Notes under the pieces: model-generated
The model's database searches: none
Told to the model about the DNA's origin: nothing
What the model saw: the letters and a program-made list of their open reading frames with translations, nothing else
Shown here: positions 31,275 to 40,858 of the stretch, piece by piece
How positions within the stretch are numbered: the stretch's first letter is position 1
Layout: the number at the start of each line of letters is the position of its first letter
Position numbers and translations under genes: made by a program
DNA from: Rhodococcus sp. P-2
GTDB taxonomy: Bacteria > Actinomycetota > Actinomycetes > Mycobacteriales > Mycobacteriaceae
Assembly (NCBI RefSeq): GCF_016598535.1
Contig: NZ_CP066779.1
Location: 1-64,000 of the forward strand
Reading direction: 5' to 3'
DNA: 64,000 nucleotides

Positions 31275-31697
31275 CTACTGAATCAGGGCGTCGATAATGC
31301 GAGCGACTCCGGCCGGGTAGATGGGGCGGTCGGACACACCTGTCAGTACCCAGTGGACTGGACTACCTTCGTCGAGGACTCGGAGTTGCACGTCGAGCGG
31401 AATCGCATCGATGTCAGCCGAGTCGACTGCAAAGACATGGACAATCTCATGCCCAAGTCGCCCCTCGAACTCGAAGATGTTCTCGACGACCTCGAGCAAC
31501 TCGGCGCTCCCCAACGTGACGCCGAGTTCCTCCGCGAACTCGCGTCGCAGCGCTGCCTCGGCCGTCTCACCGAACTCGATACCGCCACCGATCAATCGAT
31601 GGAAGTTCTCCCCCGTGACAGAGTCCGTGCCGTCGAGCATGAGTACGTGACCGGAACGGACAGGTAGCCCCAGCGAGATGTTGCGAATTGACGACAT
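31275..31697 (-). CDS. Nudix hydrolase
   Basis: A 140-aa protein with a complete Nudix box (GGGIEFGETAEAALRREF, then AEELGV) near residues 37-60. Such small enzymes hydrolyse nucleoside diphosphates linked to another moiety. The substrate is unknown. It is divergent from the RidA gene. Confidence 0.88.
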   Translation of the reverse strand: MSSIRNISLGLPVRSGHVLMLDGTDSVTGENFHRLIGGGIEFGETAEAALRREFAEELGVTLGSAELLEVVENIFEFEGRLGHEIVHVFAVDSADIDAIPLDVQLRVLDEGSPVHWVLTGVSDRPIYPAGVARIIDALIQ

Positions 31698-31859
31698 ACA
31701 ACAAAGCTTAGGTGGCCGAATCGAACACCATTTTGAATCCGACGACAGTGAGTATCACCAAAAGTGATGGGGTGGGCGCAAATACGACTTGGACTTGCAG
31801 ACACCGCCGATGACAGACTCGAACACCATTCCCGGACAAAAGACCCCATTGAGGAACCG

Positions 31860-32336
31860 ATGAACGACGCAAGTACCTGGACCGCACGACTCGCCGCGCT
31901 CGACCTGACCCTCCCGCCGGTTGCCGCCCCCGCAGGTTCTTATCTCCCTGCCGTTCAGACGGGGTCATACGTTTACACGTCGGGGCAATTGCCTCTCGTC
32001 GACGGCACCACGACGTGCATCGGCAAGTTGGGCGAAGGCGTGTCCGTCGAAGACGCAGCCCTGGCGACGCGGTTGTGCACTCTGAACGGACTCGCAGCCG
32101 TCGATGCATTGGTCGGGCTCGACCGCATCGTTCGCGTCGTCAAAGTCGTTGGATTTGTCGCTTCGGGATCAGGATTCTCGCAGCAGCCCCAGGTGATCAA
32201 CGGCGCATCCGACCTGTTGGCCGAGATCTTCGGTACGGCCGGACAACATGCCCGCTCTGCGATCGGTGTGGCCGAACTCCCCCGAAACAGTGCCGTCGAG
32301 GTCGAGTTCGTGTTCGAGGTATCGGACAGCATCTGA
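31860..32336 (+). CDS. RidA-family protein
   Basis: A 158-aa member of the Rid (YjgF/YER057c/UK114) superfamily, with YVYTSGQLPLVDG near residue 39 and the C-terminal pattern ARSAIGVAELPRNSAVEVEFV. RidA enzymes hydrolyse reactive enamine/imine intermediates made by PLP enzymes, which may explain its place beside pdxS. The ATG at 31860 has a gagga ribosome site. A strong terminator follows. Confidence 0.88.
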   Translation: MNDASTWTARLAALDLTLPPVAAPAGSYLPAVQTGSYVYTSGQLPLVDGTTTCIGKLGEGVSVEDAALATRLCTLNGLAAVDALVGLDRIVRVVKVVGFVASGSGFSQQPQVINGASDLLAEIFGTAGQHARSAIGVAELPRNSAVEVEFVFEVSDSI

Positions 32337-32353
32337 CCCGGTCTGCCATACGC

Positions 32354-32393
32354 CGAAGGGGCGGCGGTTGCCAATGCAACCGCCGCCCCTTCG
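32354..32393. terminator. 18-bp perfect stem-loop terminator
   Basis: Arms cgaaggggcggcggttgc and its exact complement with loop caat, between the convergent RidA and pdxS genes. It probably works on both strands. Confidence 0.8.
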
Positions 32394-32438
32394 TCTGTGA
32401 AGACCTTCAGGCGTTGAGCCCGGTCATCGAGCCTGGTG

Positions 32439-33347
32439 TCACCAGCCGCGCTCTGCGAGGCGATGCCCGACGGGCAGGTCGTCGACGTTGATGCCGACCA
32501 TTGCCTCACCGAGTCCGCGTGAGACCTTGGCGAGCACGTCCGGGTCGTCGTAGAACGTGGTGGCCTTGACGATGGCCTCGGCGCGCTGCTTCGGGTTGCC
32601 GGACTTGAAGATGCCCGATCCGACGAACACGCCTTCGGCGCCGAGCTGCATCATCATCGCAGCATCTGCCGGGGTGGCGATGCCGCCGGCGGTGAACATG
32701 GTGACAGGCAGCTTGCCGGCCTTGGCGACCTCGACGACCAGTTCGTACGGGGCCTGCAGTTCCTTGGCGGCCACGTACAGTTCGTCCTCGCTGAGCGAGG
32801 TCAACCGGCGGATCTCGCCGCGGATAGTGCGCATATGGGTGGTGGCGTTGGAGACGTCGCCGGTGCCGGCTTCACCCTTCGAGCGGATCATGGCCGCGCC
32901 TTCGTTGATGCGACGCAGCGCTTCGCCGAGGTTGGTGGCGCCACAGACGAAGGGAGCGGTGAACTTCCACTTGTCGATGTGGTTGGCGTAGTCGGCCGGG
33001 GTCAGGACCTCGGACTCGTCGATGTAGTCCACGCCGAGGCTCTGCAGGATCTGCGCTTCGACGAAGTGACCGATGCGTGCCTTCGCCATGACGGGGATGC
33101 TGACGGTGGAGATGATGCTGTCGATCATGTCCGGGTCGCTCATGCGGGAGACGCCGCCCTGCGCGCGAATGTCCGCGGGGACCCGCTCGAGTGCCATGAC
33201 GGCGACGGCGCCTGCGTCTTCGGCGATCTTGGCCTGCTCAGCGGTGACCACATCCATGATCACACCGCCCTTGAGCATTTCAGCCATGCCGCGCTTGACG
33301 CGTGCGGTGCCGACGGCGGTGGTGGGGGCAGAGTCGGGGGTGCTCAC
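32439..33347 (-). CDS. pdxS: Pyridoxal 5'-phosphate synthase subunit PdxS
   Basis: Builds pyridoxal phosphate from ribose 5-phosphate, glyceraldehyde 3-phosphate and ammonia delivered by PdxT. The 302-aa TIM-barrel protein has the conserved [32 protein letters not shown] and [13 protein letters not shown] segments. The GTG at 33347 follows gcaggag. The 18-residue N-terminal tail before the core is slightly longer than usual. Confidence 0.97.
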   Translation of the reverse strand: MSTPDSAPTTAVGTARVKRGMAEMLKGGVIMDVVTAEQAKIAEDAGAVAVMALERVPADIRAQGGVSRMSDPDMIDSIISTVSIPVMAKARIGHFVEAQILQSLGVDYIDESEVLTPADYANHIDKWKFTAPFVCGATNLGEALRRINEGAAMIRSKGEAGTGDVSNATTHMRTIRGEIRRLTSLSEDELYVAAKELQAPYELVVEVAKAGKLPVTMFTAGGIATPADAAMMMQLGAEGVFVGSGIFKSGNPKQRAEAIVKATTFYDDPDVLAKVSRGLGEAMVGINVDDLPVGHRLAERGW

Positions 33348-33518
33348 AGCAAACTCCTGCAGTAGTGGCGTGACAAAAGAAACGAGGCACGGCGAACACA
33401 CGAGTTCGTTCGCTCGGAGGCCTCTGGCCAGAACTCTAGGACTAACCGGCCTTCGATTCCGTATCCAATTTGGCATTGCTGGCCTTAAACGGCCGCGACC
33501 GCTGAACGGCCGACCGGT

Positions 33519-34541
33519 TCAACGGATGGAACGCACTTCCGGATCCTCGGAACCGTCCGCGATCGTCGCCGCCTCCACCAGGAGGTTTGCCAGATCCAAC
33601 GGGTAGACGGGCTCACCGGACTTGGCCAGTCGGCGGATCTCGTCGGCGCTGCACCAGCGATGGCCGGTGATCGCGCGCTGCTCCAATTCCGTGTGGCCTT
33701 GGAAGACCGGCTCGAAGCCGTGAGTGCGTGTGGCGAAGAACAGCTCTTCCGAACGGATCAGCTCACCGTCGAACGGGAAAATCGCCACGCGACGCCAGAG
33801 CGGACCTCGCAGGTTCTCCGGCGCTACCTTGAACCCCGTTTCCTCCTCGATCTCACGAACCGCGGCCGCTCGCAGATGTTCGCCGCGTTCGAGCCCGCCA
33901 CCGACGGTGAACCAGAAGTAAGTGTTCGGGATCTTGGGATCGTGGCCGCGCAACAGCAGCACCCGATCCTCCTCGTCCAGCATGACCACGCGGGCGGAGG
34001 TCCGCGAGGTGTCGACGGTGATGCCCTCGGGCACCGCCGCCGCGGTCGTGCGCTCCGATATCTCGAAATACTGAGGCAGCGGTGCTGTTCCCCCGAGGTG
34101 CAGCCAGCGCACAAGTCGACGCGTACGCAACGCGAGAGTGTCGCGCACCGCGTCGTTGTGGAACCGCCGAGCGATCAGCACCCTCGCCTCTGCATCGGCC
34201 AACTCGGCCACCAGTTGAGGTCGCAGCGACGTCGTGCCATAGGCGGCAAGAGCGTTGGAGAGCCTGTTTTCGGCCAGTTCGCGATCCTGACGATCCGCTC
34301 GTTCGGCAGCGTCCGCCAAGGTGACGAATCTGCGGGCGTCGTCGGCGCTCATGTCCACCGCCGCAGCGCGGACAACCGCGGCACGACGGGACAGTGCCGC
34401 ATCGAGCGCCAGCCACGACTGATCCGAACGTACATGCAGCCGATCGAGTCGGTTCGCCGTCCCGTACGCCCACAGTCCGACGACCAGGACGACGGCAGCG
34501 ACGAGCCCGAGAATGAAGATCGTCAGAGCGGAGAAGGTCAT
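33519..34541 (-). CDS. Membrane-anchored Nudix hydrolase
   Basis: A 340-aa protein with one N-terminal transmembrane helix (residues 5-27), a LemA-like helical region (to about 140) and a C-terminal Nudix domain with box GGGLERGEHLRAAAVREI then EEETGF. Its gene starts within the stop of pimA's neighbour region (ATGA overlap with pimA), so it belongs to the PIM lipid gene chain. The mycobacterial orthologue has the same place. Substrate unknown. Confidence 0.85.
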   Translation of the reverse strand: MTFSALTIFILGLVAAVVLVVGLWAYGTANRLDRLHVRSDQSWLALDAALSRRAAVVRAAAVDMSADDARRFVTLADAAERADRQDRELAENRLSNALAAYGTTSLRPQLVAELADAEARVLIARRFHNDAVRDTLALRTRRLVRWLHLGGTAPLPQYFEISERTTAAAVPEGITVDTSRTSARVVMLDEEDRVLLLRGHDPKIPNTYFWFTVGGGLERGEHLRAAAVREIEEETGFKVAPENLRGPLWRRVAIFPFDGELIRSEELFFATRTHGFEPVFQGHTELEQRAITGHRWCSADEIRRLAKSGEPVYPLDLANLLVEAATIADGSEDPEVRSIR

Positions 34542-35665
34542 GAACCCACCACGCGTACGCCGGTGCCGCCAACCGTGACGGTCTCGTAGACACGCAGGAT
34601 CTGTTCGGCCACCACCGGCCAGTCGTATTCGGCAACAACACTTGTCGCGGTGTTGACCAGCGCGCGTCGTCGATCCGGGTCACCGAGAACGGAATCGATT
34701 GCCTCGGCCAAGGCATCGGAGTTCCCGATGGGGACCAGCAAGCCTGCCTGACCGTCGCGAAGAACACGGCGGAAAGCGTCCAACTCACTCGCCACGACGG
34801 CAGTGCCCGCCGCCATGGCCTCGACCAGCACGATCCCGAAGCTCTCACCACCGAGATTGGGCGCGCAGTAGACGTCCGCACTGCGAAGCGCCGACGCTTT
34901 CTCCTCATCGCTGACCTGCCCGAGCAGGCGGAGATGCTTGAAGTACTTGCCCGCCTCTTTGCGGAGTTTTTCCTCGTCGCCGCGTCCGACCACGATCACT
35001 TCGAGATCCGGATGACGCTCGACCAACTCCGGCAGCGCACCGAGGAGGACAGCCATCCCCTTCCGCGGTTCGTCGTAGCGACCGAGGAACAGAATGGTTC
35101 CACCTTCGCGCGGGTAACCGGGCAACATGTCGGCCTCGGCAAACGCTGAGACGTCGACGCCGTTGGGAATTTCGACCGCGTCGGATCCGAGGGACTCGAC
35201 CTGCCAACGACGCGCCAACTCCGAGACTGCGATCCGGCCGCTGATCTTCTCGAGATACGGAGCCAAGACACCCTGAAAAGTGCTCAGCACCAAGGACTTC
35301 GTGGTCGACGTGTGGAAGGTGGCGACGATCGGGCCTTCCGCGATACGCAACGCGAGCATGGACAGACTCGGCGCATTGGGTTCGTGGATATGCAGAACGT
35401 CGAAGTCACCTTCCGCGATGAACTTGCGGAGGCGGGCGTTCGCCGTCGGGCCGAAGGACAACCGCGCAACAGAACCGTTGTAGGGAATCGCGACGGCTTT
35501 ACCGGCGGAAACCACAAAATCCGGCAACTCGTCGTCGTCGGACGACGGCGCCAGCACACTCACTTTGTGGCCACGTTCGATCAGCACCTCGGCCAGATCC
35601 ACCACGTGCGCCTGCACGCCGCCGGGGACGTCGAAGGAGTACGGGCAGATCATGCCGATTTTCAT
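34538..35665 (-). CDS. pimA: Phosphatidylinositol alpha-mannosyltransferase PimA
   Basis: Transfers the first mannose from GDP-mannose to phosphatidylinositol at the inner face of the membrane, the first step to PIMs and lipoarabinomannan. The 375-aa GT4 glycosyltransferase shows GGVQAHVVDLAEVL at the N-terminus, FLGRYDEPRKGM in the middle and the nucleotide-sugar motif ESFGIVLVEAMAAGT. It overlaps the acyltransferase gene upstream by 4 bases. Confidence 0.95.
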   Translation of the reverse strand: MKIGMICPYSFDVPGGVQAHVVDLAEVLIERGHKVSVLAPSSDDDELPDFVVSAGKAVAIPYNGSVARLSFGPTANARLRKFIAEGDFDVLHIHEPNAPSLSMLALRIAEGPIVATFHTSTTKSLVLSTFQGVLAPYLEKISGRIAVSELARRWQVESLGSDAVEIPNGVDVSAFAEADMLPGYPREGGTILFLGRYDEPRKGMAVLLGALPELVERHPDLEVIVVGRGDEEKLRKEAGKYFKHLRLLGQVSDEEKASALRSADVYCAPNLGGESFGIVLVEAMAAGTAVVASELDAFRRVLRDGQAGLLVPIGNSDALAEAIDSVLGDPDRRRALVNTATSVVAEYDWPVVAEQILRVYETVTVGGTGVRVVGS

Positions 35666-36564
35666 TCACCCTCCATGCGGGCGAGCCGCGATTCGGAGAG
35701 GTCCGAGCGCCACAGAGGTTGAAGCATGTGCCAGTCAGCGGGGTGCGCTGCGATGTTGACCGCGAAACGGTCGGCGAGTGCCTGTGTGGCCGGGCCGACG
35801 CCGCCGGAAACGTCGATCGGTGGGTCGATCTTGAAACCCCATCCGTCGGGAGTGAACCAGCAGTGAACCGGTAGCAGCGGCGCGCCGGTGTCGATCGCGA
35901 GCTTCGCCGGGCCGGCGGGCATGCGAGTCGGTTCTCCGAAGAACGTGACCGGTACACCCTTCTTCGCCAGATCGCGCTCCCCCAACAGGCACACGATCTT
36001 GTTCTCTCGCAGGTGCTTGGAGAGTTCGACGAACGGAGGATGCTCCCCGCCGCTGAGCGGGAAAATCTCGAAGCCGAGACTCTCGCGATAGTCGACGAAC
36101 CGTTCGTAGAGGGATTCGGGCTTGAGCCGCTCGGCAACGGAGGTCAACCCACCCCATTGCTGAACACACCACACCCCGGCCATGTCCCAGTTGCCACTGT
36201 GCGGCAACGCCAGCACTGCGCCATGACCTGCCGCCATCGCTTTTTCCAGATGTTCCTGGCCTTCGACCAGTGCATGCAGCGCTTTACCGGTGGCGACCAG
36301 GTCCATCGACGGAAGTCGGAACGCCTCACGCCAGTACCGGGCGTACGAGCGCATCGAATCCTTGATCAACTGATCCGGAACTTGCTCCGGTGTCGTGCCC
36401 AGAACTCTCGCGAGGTTCTTCCTGAGTTGTTCGGGACCGCCTTTGCGTGCCGCGAAATCCGCTCCGGCGTCGAACAGCTTGACCGCCACCGATTCCGGCA
36501 GGCTTCGCACCAGACGCCAACCCGCGGCGTATCCCAGATCGGTTGCACGCTCGGCAAAGCTCAT
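35662..36564 (-). CDS. patA: PIM acyltransferase (PatA type)
   Basis: Acylates the mannose added by PimA. The 300-aa protein belongs to the lipid A/HtrB-like acyltransferases, with the histidine motif LPHSGNWDMAG near residues 123-133 and the ERDLAKKGVPVTFFGEPT segment. It sits between pgsA and pimA with 4-base overlaps on both sides, so the three lipid steps are co-translated. Confidence 0.93.
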   Translation of the reverse strand: MSFAERATDLGYAAGWRLVRSLPESVAVKLFDAGADFAARKGGPEQLRKNLARVLGTTPEQVPDQLIKDSMRSYARYWREAFRLPSMDLVATGKALHALVEGQEHLEKAMAAGHGAVLALPHSGNWDMAGVWCVQQWGGLTSVAERLKPESLYERFVDYRESLGFEIFPLSGGEHPPFVELSKHLRENKIVCLLGERDLAKKGVPVTFFGEPTRMPAGPAKLAIDTGAPLLPVHCWFTPDGWGFKIDPPIDVSGGVGPATQALADRFAVNIAAHPADWHMLQPLWRSDLSESRLARMEGE

Positions 36565-37256
36565 TTCTCTGCCTCGCCGTCCGTTTTAGGCTCGCCGTCG
36601 GTGTTCGGCGTGCCTTCGACCGTCGATGCGGCCGGGGCGATCGGCAGAAGCTCCCGGGCGCCAGGGGAATTGCGCACCGCGAGCACTCGCTGGAAGACCG
36701 TCACGATGCTTCCGGCGGCAAGTACCCACATCGCGATGTGGATCGCCCACGGTAGACCCATACCCGTCAGGCCAGATCCGACCAGCACGATGATCAGTCG
36801 GTCCGGGCGCTCGATCCACCCGCCGTCCGCAGTCAGCCCGCTCGCCTCCGCGCGCGCCTTCGCGTACGAGATGACCTGCGAGGTGACGAGGCAGATGAGC
36901 GTCGCGACGAGCAGCCACTTGCTGTTCTCGTGGTAGACCGCCCACCAGGCGAGGCCGGCAAAAATCGCGCCGTCGGCCACGCGGTCGCAGGTCGCGTCCA
37001 GTACCGCCCCGTACCGCGTTCCGCCGCCGCGAGCACGAGCCATTGCGCCGTCGAGCATGTCGAACATGACGAAGAACCAGATGAACATGGTTCCCCAGAA
37101 CAGATGTCCGGACGGAAACAGCGTCACCGCACCGGCGACGCTTGCCACCGTGCCGATCACTGTCACCGAGTCCGGCGTCAGACCGGTCTTGACCAGCGCT
37201 TTCCCCATAGGTGCCGTCACCTTGGACACCGATGCGCGCCCGAAGAAGCTCAACAC
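36561..37256 (-). CDS. pgsA: Phosphatidylinositol phosphate synthase
   Basis: Condenses CDP-diacylglycerol with inositol phosphate, feeding PimA. The 231-aa membrane protein carries the CDP-alcohol phosphotransferase motif (DGAMARARGG...YGAVLDATCDR) near residues 70-95 and about six helices. The frame is open 21 codons further, but the GTG at 37256 with a gggaggg ribosome site gives the N-terminus seen in orthologues. Overlaps patA. Confidence 0.94.
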   Translation of the reverse strand: MLSFFGRASVSKVTAPMGKALVKTGLTPDSVTVIGTVASVAGAVTLFPSGHLFWGTMFIWFFVMFDMLDGAMARARGGGTRYGAVLDATCDRVADGAIFAGLAWWAVYHENSKWLLVATLICLVTSQVISYAKARAEASGLTADGGWIERPDRLIIVLVGSGLTGMGLPWAIHIAMWVLAAGSIVTVFQRVLAVRNSPGARELLPIAPAASTVEGTPNTDGEPKTDGEAEK

Positions 37257-37337
37257 CGCAGGAACCCTCCCCGTCGTGAGTTCCGGTTCGGAACTCGTTG
37301 CAGCAATGCATCCTGCCATGAAGCCGGATGCGTCAAC

Positions 37338-37892
37338 CTATTGTTGCCAGGCACCGGCGAGTAGTCCCCTGGTCTCCCGCAGCAATTGCGGCATCACCTT
37401 GACCCCACCGAGCACGGTGATGAAGTTGGCGTCGCCGCCCCAACGTGGCACTACGTGTTGGTGAAGGTGCTCGGACAGCGAACCGCCCGCAGCCGCACCG
37501 AGATTCAGGCCCACGTTGAATCCGTGAGGATTCGACACGCTCTTGATCACCCGCAACGCCTGCTGGGTGAACGCCATCAACTCGGCGCTCTCCTCCGGCG
37601 TCAGGTCTTCGAGCGCCGCGACCTTGCGGTACGGAACCACCATCAGGTGCCCCGGGTTGTACGGGTACAGGTTCAGAACCGCATAGACATGCTCACCGCG
37701 CGCAACGATGAGCCCTTCTTCGTCCGACATCTTCGGAATGTCGATGAACGGTTCACCCGTCGTACCCGGGGTGTTGGGCGCCTCGGTGATGTACGACATC
37801 CGATGCGGCGACCAGATGCGCTGCAAATGGTCAGGGTCGCCGACACCGTGGTCGATCAGCGAACCTGGACCCTCGTCACCGGGGGCGCTCAC
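37338..37892 (-). CDS. HIT-family hydrolase/phosphorylase
   Basis: A 184-aa HIT protein with the nucleotide-binding triad [10 protein letters not shown] near residues 145-154 and [16 protein letters not shown], the pattern of Ap4A-phosphorylase-like actinobacterial HIT proteins. The GTG at 37892 overlaps the thrS stop (GTGA), setting the start. It may recycle diadenosine polyphosphates made by synthetases such as ThrS; this is inference from the coupling. Confidence 0.87.
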   Translation of the reverse strand: MSAPGDEGPGSLIDHGVGDPDHLQRIWSPHRMSYITEAPNTPGTTGEPFIDIPKMSDEEGLIVARGEHVYAVLNLYPYNPGHLMVVPYRKVAALEDLTPEESAELMAFTQQALRVIKSVSNPHGFNVGLNLGAAAGGSLSEHLHQHVVPRWGGDANFITVLGGVKVMPQLLRETRGLLAGAWQQ

Positions 37893-39946
37893 TGCGCCAC
37901 ACTTGGCTGCACCAGTTCGGCTGTCGGCGAGGCGTTCTCGCGGCGGCCGATCCACTCGGTGATGATCCGGACGGCGTCGTCGACGGGAATTCCGTTGATC
38001 TGCGTGCCGTCACGGAAACGGAAGCTGACCGCGCCGGCCTCCACGTCACGCTCGCCCGCGAGGAGCATGAAGGGGACCTTCTGCGTGGTGTGGTTACGGA
38101 TCTTCTTCTGCATACGGTCGTCGCTGAAGTCGACTTCGGCACGCACACCGGCTGCCTTGAGCTTCTTCGTGACGTCGAACAGGTGATCGGCGAACGCCTC
38201 GGCCACCGGAATTCCGACGACCTGCACCGGTGCCAGCCACGCTGGGAAAGCTCCGGCGTAGTGCTCGGTCAGCACACCGAAGAACCGTTCGATCGAGCCG
38301 AACAGCGCGCGGTGGATCATGACCGGACGAGTCTTGACGCCGTCGCTGCCGGTGTACTCGAGTTCGAACCGTTCCGGCAGGTTGAAGTCGAGTTGGATGG
38401 TCGACATCTGCCAGGTGCGGCCGAGGGCGTCCTTGACCTGAACGGAGATCTTGGGACCGTAGAACGCGGCTCCGCCCGGATCCGGAACCAGGGTCAGACC
38501 CGAAGCTTCGCCGACCTCGGCGAGCGTCGCGGTCGCCTCTTCCCAGACGTCTTCGCTACCGACGAACTTGTCCGGGTTCTTGGTGGACAGCTCGAGGTAG
38601 AAGTCGTCGAGGCCGTAGTCCTTGAGTAGGTTCAGCACGAACTGCAGCGTGGTGGTCAGCTCGTCGCGCATCTGCTCACGGGTGCAGTAGATGTGAGCAT
38701 CGTCCTGAGTCATGCCACGCACACGGGTCAGCCCGTGGATGACGCCGGACTTCTCGTAGCGGTAGACCGAGCCGAACTCGAAGAGCCGCAACGGCAATTC
38801 ACGGTACGAACGTCCGCGAGCACGGAAGATCAGGTTGTGCATCGGGCAGTTCATCGGCTTGAGGTAGTAGTCCTGGCCCGGCTTGCGCACGGTGCCGTCC
38901 TCGTTGAGCTCCTCGTCGACGTGCATCGCCGGGAACATGCCGTCGCGGTACCAGTCGAGGTGACCGGAGACCTCGTACAGATGCCCCTTGGTGATGTGCG
39001 GAGTGTTGACGAACTCGTAACCCGCCTCGATGTGGCGGCTGCGCGAGTAGTTCTCCATCTCCGTGCGGATGATGCCGCCCTTGGGATGGAACACCGGCAG
39101 ACCCGAACCGAGCTCGTCGGGGAAGCTGAAGAGGTCCAGTTCCGTACCGAGCTTGCGGTGATCACGACGCTCTGCCTCGGCAAGCAGTTCGAGGTACTCG
39201 TCCTGAGCCTCGGTGGACTCCCACGCGGTGCCGTAGACACGCTGAAGATCGGCGTTGTCCTGGTTGCCACGCCAGTAGGCGGCGGAGCTTCGGGTCAACT
39301 TGAAGGCCGGGATGTGCTTGGTGGTCGGAATATGCGGGCCGCGGCACAGATCGGACCAGATCTTGTCGCCGGTACGAGGATCGAGATTGTCGTAGATGGT
39401 CAGCTCGTTGCCACCCACCTCCATGATCTCGGGATCGTCGATACCGGACTTGTCGTCGATGAGTTCGAGCTTGAAAGGTTCGTCGGCCAACTCGACCCGA
39501 GCGTCCTCGATCGAATCGACCACTCGACGCGAGAAACGCTGCGATCCCTTGATGATCTGCTTCATACGCTTTTCGAGCTTGGCCAGATCCTCCGGAGTGA
39601 ACGGACGATCCACCGCGAAGTCGTAGTAGAAGCCGTCCTTGATCGGCGGACCGATCCCGAGCTTCGCGTCGGGGAATTCTTTCTGGACCGCCTGCGCCAG
39701 GACGTGGGCCGCGGAGTGCCGGATGACGCTGCGTCCGTCTTCGGTGGAAGCCGCCACCGGCTCGACGTCGACATCGACCTCAGGTGTCCACGACAGATCC
39801 TTGAGCGTTCCCTCGCCATCCCGGACAACGACGATCACGTCGGGCCCCTTCGTGGGGTATCCGGCTTCACGCACTGCAGTCCCGGCGGTCGTCCCCGCGG
39901 GCACCCGGAGTGGGGCGGCTGAGTGCTCTGGCGCGGGACTGGTCAC
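37889..39946 (-). CDS. thrS: Threonyl-tRNA synthetase
   Basis: Charges tRNA-Thr. The 685-aa class II synthetase has TGS, editing ([11 protein letters not shown]), catalytic (zinc ligand in [30 protein letters not shown]) and anticodon-binding domains in order. The start is GTG at 39946. The DNA upstream shows no clear T-box; none is expected in this lineage for thrS. Confidence 0.97.
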   Translation of the reverse strand: MTSPAPEHSAAPLRVPAGTTAGTAVREAGYPTKGPDVIVVVRDGEGTLKDLSWTPEVDVDVEPVAASTEDGRSVIRHSAAHVLAQAVQKEFPDAKLGIGPPIKDGFYYDFAVDRPFTPEDLAKLEKRMKQIIKGSQRFSRRVVDSIEDARVELADEPFKLELIDDKSGIDDPEIMEVGGNELTIYDNLDPRTGDKIWSDLCRGPHIPTTKHIPAFKLTRSSAAYWRGNQDNADLQRVYGTAWESTEAQDEYLELLAEAERRDHRKLGTELDLFSFPDELGSGLPVFHPKGGIIRTEMENYSRSRHIEAGYEFVNTPHITKGHLYEVSGHLDWYRDGMFPAMHVDEELNEDGTVRKPGQDYYLKPMNCPMHNLIFRARGRSYRELPLRLFEFGSVYRYEKSGVIHGLTRVRGMTQDDAHIYCTREQMRDELTTTLQFVLNLLKDYGLDDFYLELSTKNPDKFVGSEDVWEEATATLAEVGEASGLTLVPDPGGAAFYGPKISVQVKDALGRTWQMSTIQLDFNLPERFELEYTGSDGVKTRPVMIHRALFGSIERFFGVLTEHYAGAFPAWLAPVQVVGIPVAEAFADHLFDVTKKLKAAGVRAEVDFSDDRMQKKIRNHTTQKVPFMLLAGERDVEAGAVSFRFRDGTQINGIPVDDAVRIITEWIGRRENASPTAELVQPSVAQ

Positions 39947-40077
39947 GGCGATGTGCTCCTAAGGTATTGCGACAAGTAAGACAGGCGTCGTACCCACTGC
40001 GAGCACGCGCACGATCATGTTATCGGCCCTACCGACATGTCGAGACAACCGAGTGAAGGAAACCGGCCTCGTTCAGC

Positions 40078-40539
40078 TCACAGTGGCGATTCGAGCCACG
40101 AGTAGTCCAGGCCCACCCGTGTCCCGATCAGGCCGAAGGTGCCGAGCACCCACAAAGTCGCCAGGACGATCACTGTGGTGAACAGAACGCCCAATCCTTT
40201 GACGAACAACGACTGCTTGCCGAACCATTCCATGAACCGGTCGTATCGAGCCTTCGCGAAATGAAGGAGTCGATGTGCCCACGCGAACTCCGACGCCAGG
40301 ATGCCGAGGCCGGCGAAGACGATGAGCCAACCGGGCCCCGGGTACGGAATAGCCACGATGCCGGCGGCGAACACGATCGCGCCCACGACTCCGACGCCGA
40401 TGCGGTACGCAAGATTGAGTGTGGGCCGCGCGGCGATTCCAGCACGCCACCGCTCCCAACGGGACTCTGCCTCTTGAAAGACGGACAGGTCTGAATCGTC
40501 GACGGAAGAATCGACCTTTTCGGTACTCAAGTCAGTCAC
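40078..40539 (-). CDS. TIGR02611-like membrane protein
   Basis: A protein of about 153 aa with four hydrophobic segments and the central IPYPGPGWLIVFAGLGILA pattern of the actinobacterial TIGR02611 family. The start is uncertain: GTG 40539 was chosen, but ATG codons in frame at 40584 and 40614 would add 15 or 25 residues. Function unknown. It is the last chromosomal gene before the integrative element. Confidence 0.72.
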   Translation of the reverse strand: MTDLSTEKVDSSVDDSDLSVFQEAESRWERWRAGIAARPTLNLAYRIGVGVVGAIVFAAGIVAIPYPGPGWLIVFAGLGILASEFAWAHRLLHFAKARYDRFMEWFGKQSLFVKGLGVLFTTVIVLATLWVLGTFGLIGTRVGLDYSWLESPL

Positions 40540-40656
40540 CTTTTCGGTCGCGAAATGTCTCTTCGACCAGGCTACCGAAATCATCGCCCGGCGACCTGCG
40601 ACGACGGTCTGCATGCCGAAACAACCGGGCCCTCGAACAGCTGTGCTCTCAAACGA

Positions 40657-40691
40657 CTGAAGGCGTCCCCGATAATCGGGAACGCCTTCAG
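40657..40691. terminator. Stem-loop, probably the original tRNA-Val terminator
   Basis: An inverted repeat (ctgaaggcgt..cccgat / atcggg..acgccttcag) with one mismatch, followed on the plus strand by tattttt. Read from the minus strand it lies just past the left att copy, where the tRNA-Val transcript would have ended before integration. Confidence 0.6.
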
Positions 40692-40700
40692 TATTTTTCT

Positions 40701-40725
40701 GTGGTCCCGGCTGGGATCGAACCAG
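40701..40725 (-). repeat. Left att repeat (attL core, tRNA-Val 3' remnant)
   Basis: A 25-bp perfect match to 58499-58523, including ggtcccggctgggatcgaac. It holds the T-arm and acceptor 3' half of tRNA-Val and nothing more of the tRNA. It marks the left border of the element. Confidence 0.9.
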
Positions 40726-40815
40726 ATGTGATATATCTGCTCGGAGCAGCTAACTATATGGTCAGAGGCACCACGGAGTGCCACGCCGTGCCAAGATATG
40801 CCAACTTCTGACACT

Positions 40816-40838
40816 CTAGGGCCCACGTAGGGCCCACG
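40816..40838. repeat. Internal 23-bp repeat, probable integrase arm site (left)
   Basis: Two tandem 11-mers sharing tagggcccac, repeated exactly at 58417-58439. It lies 91 bases inside the left core and 21 bases before the integrase ATG. Paired tandem sites flanking the core at each side are what arm-type binding sites of tyrosine integrases look like. Confidence 0.6.
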
Positions 40839-40858
40839 AAATCAAGGAAAACAGCTGA

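Noticed and set aside
40701-40725. A second tRNA-Val gene at the left border
   Set aside because: Only the 3' quarter of the tRNA is present; it is the att duplication.
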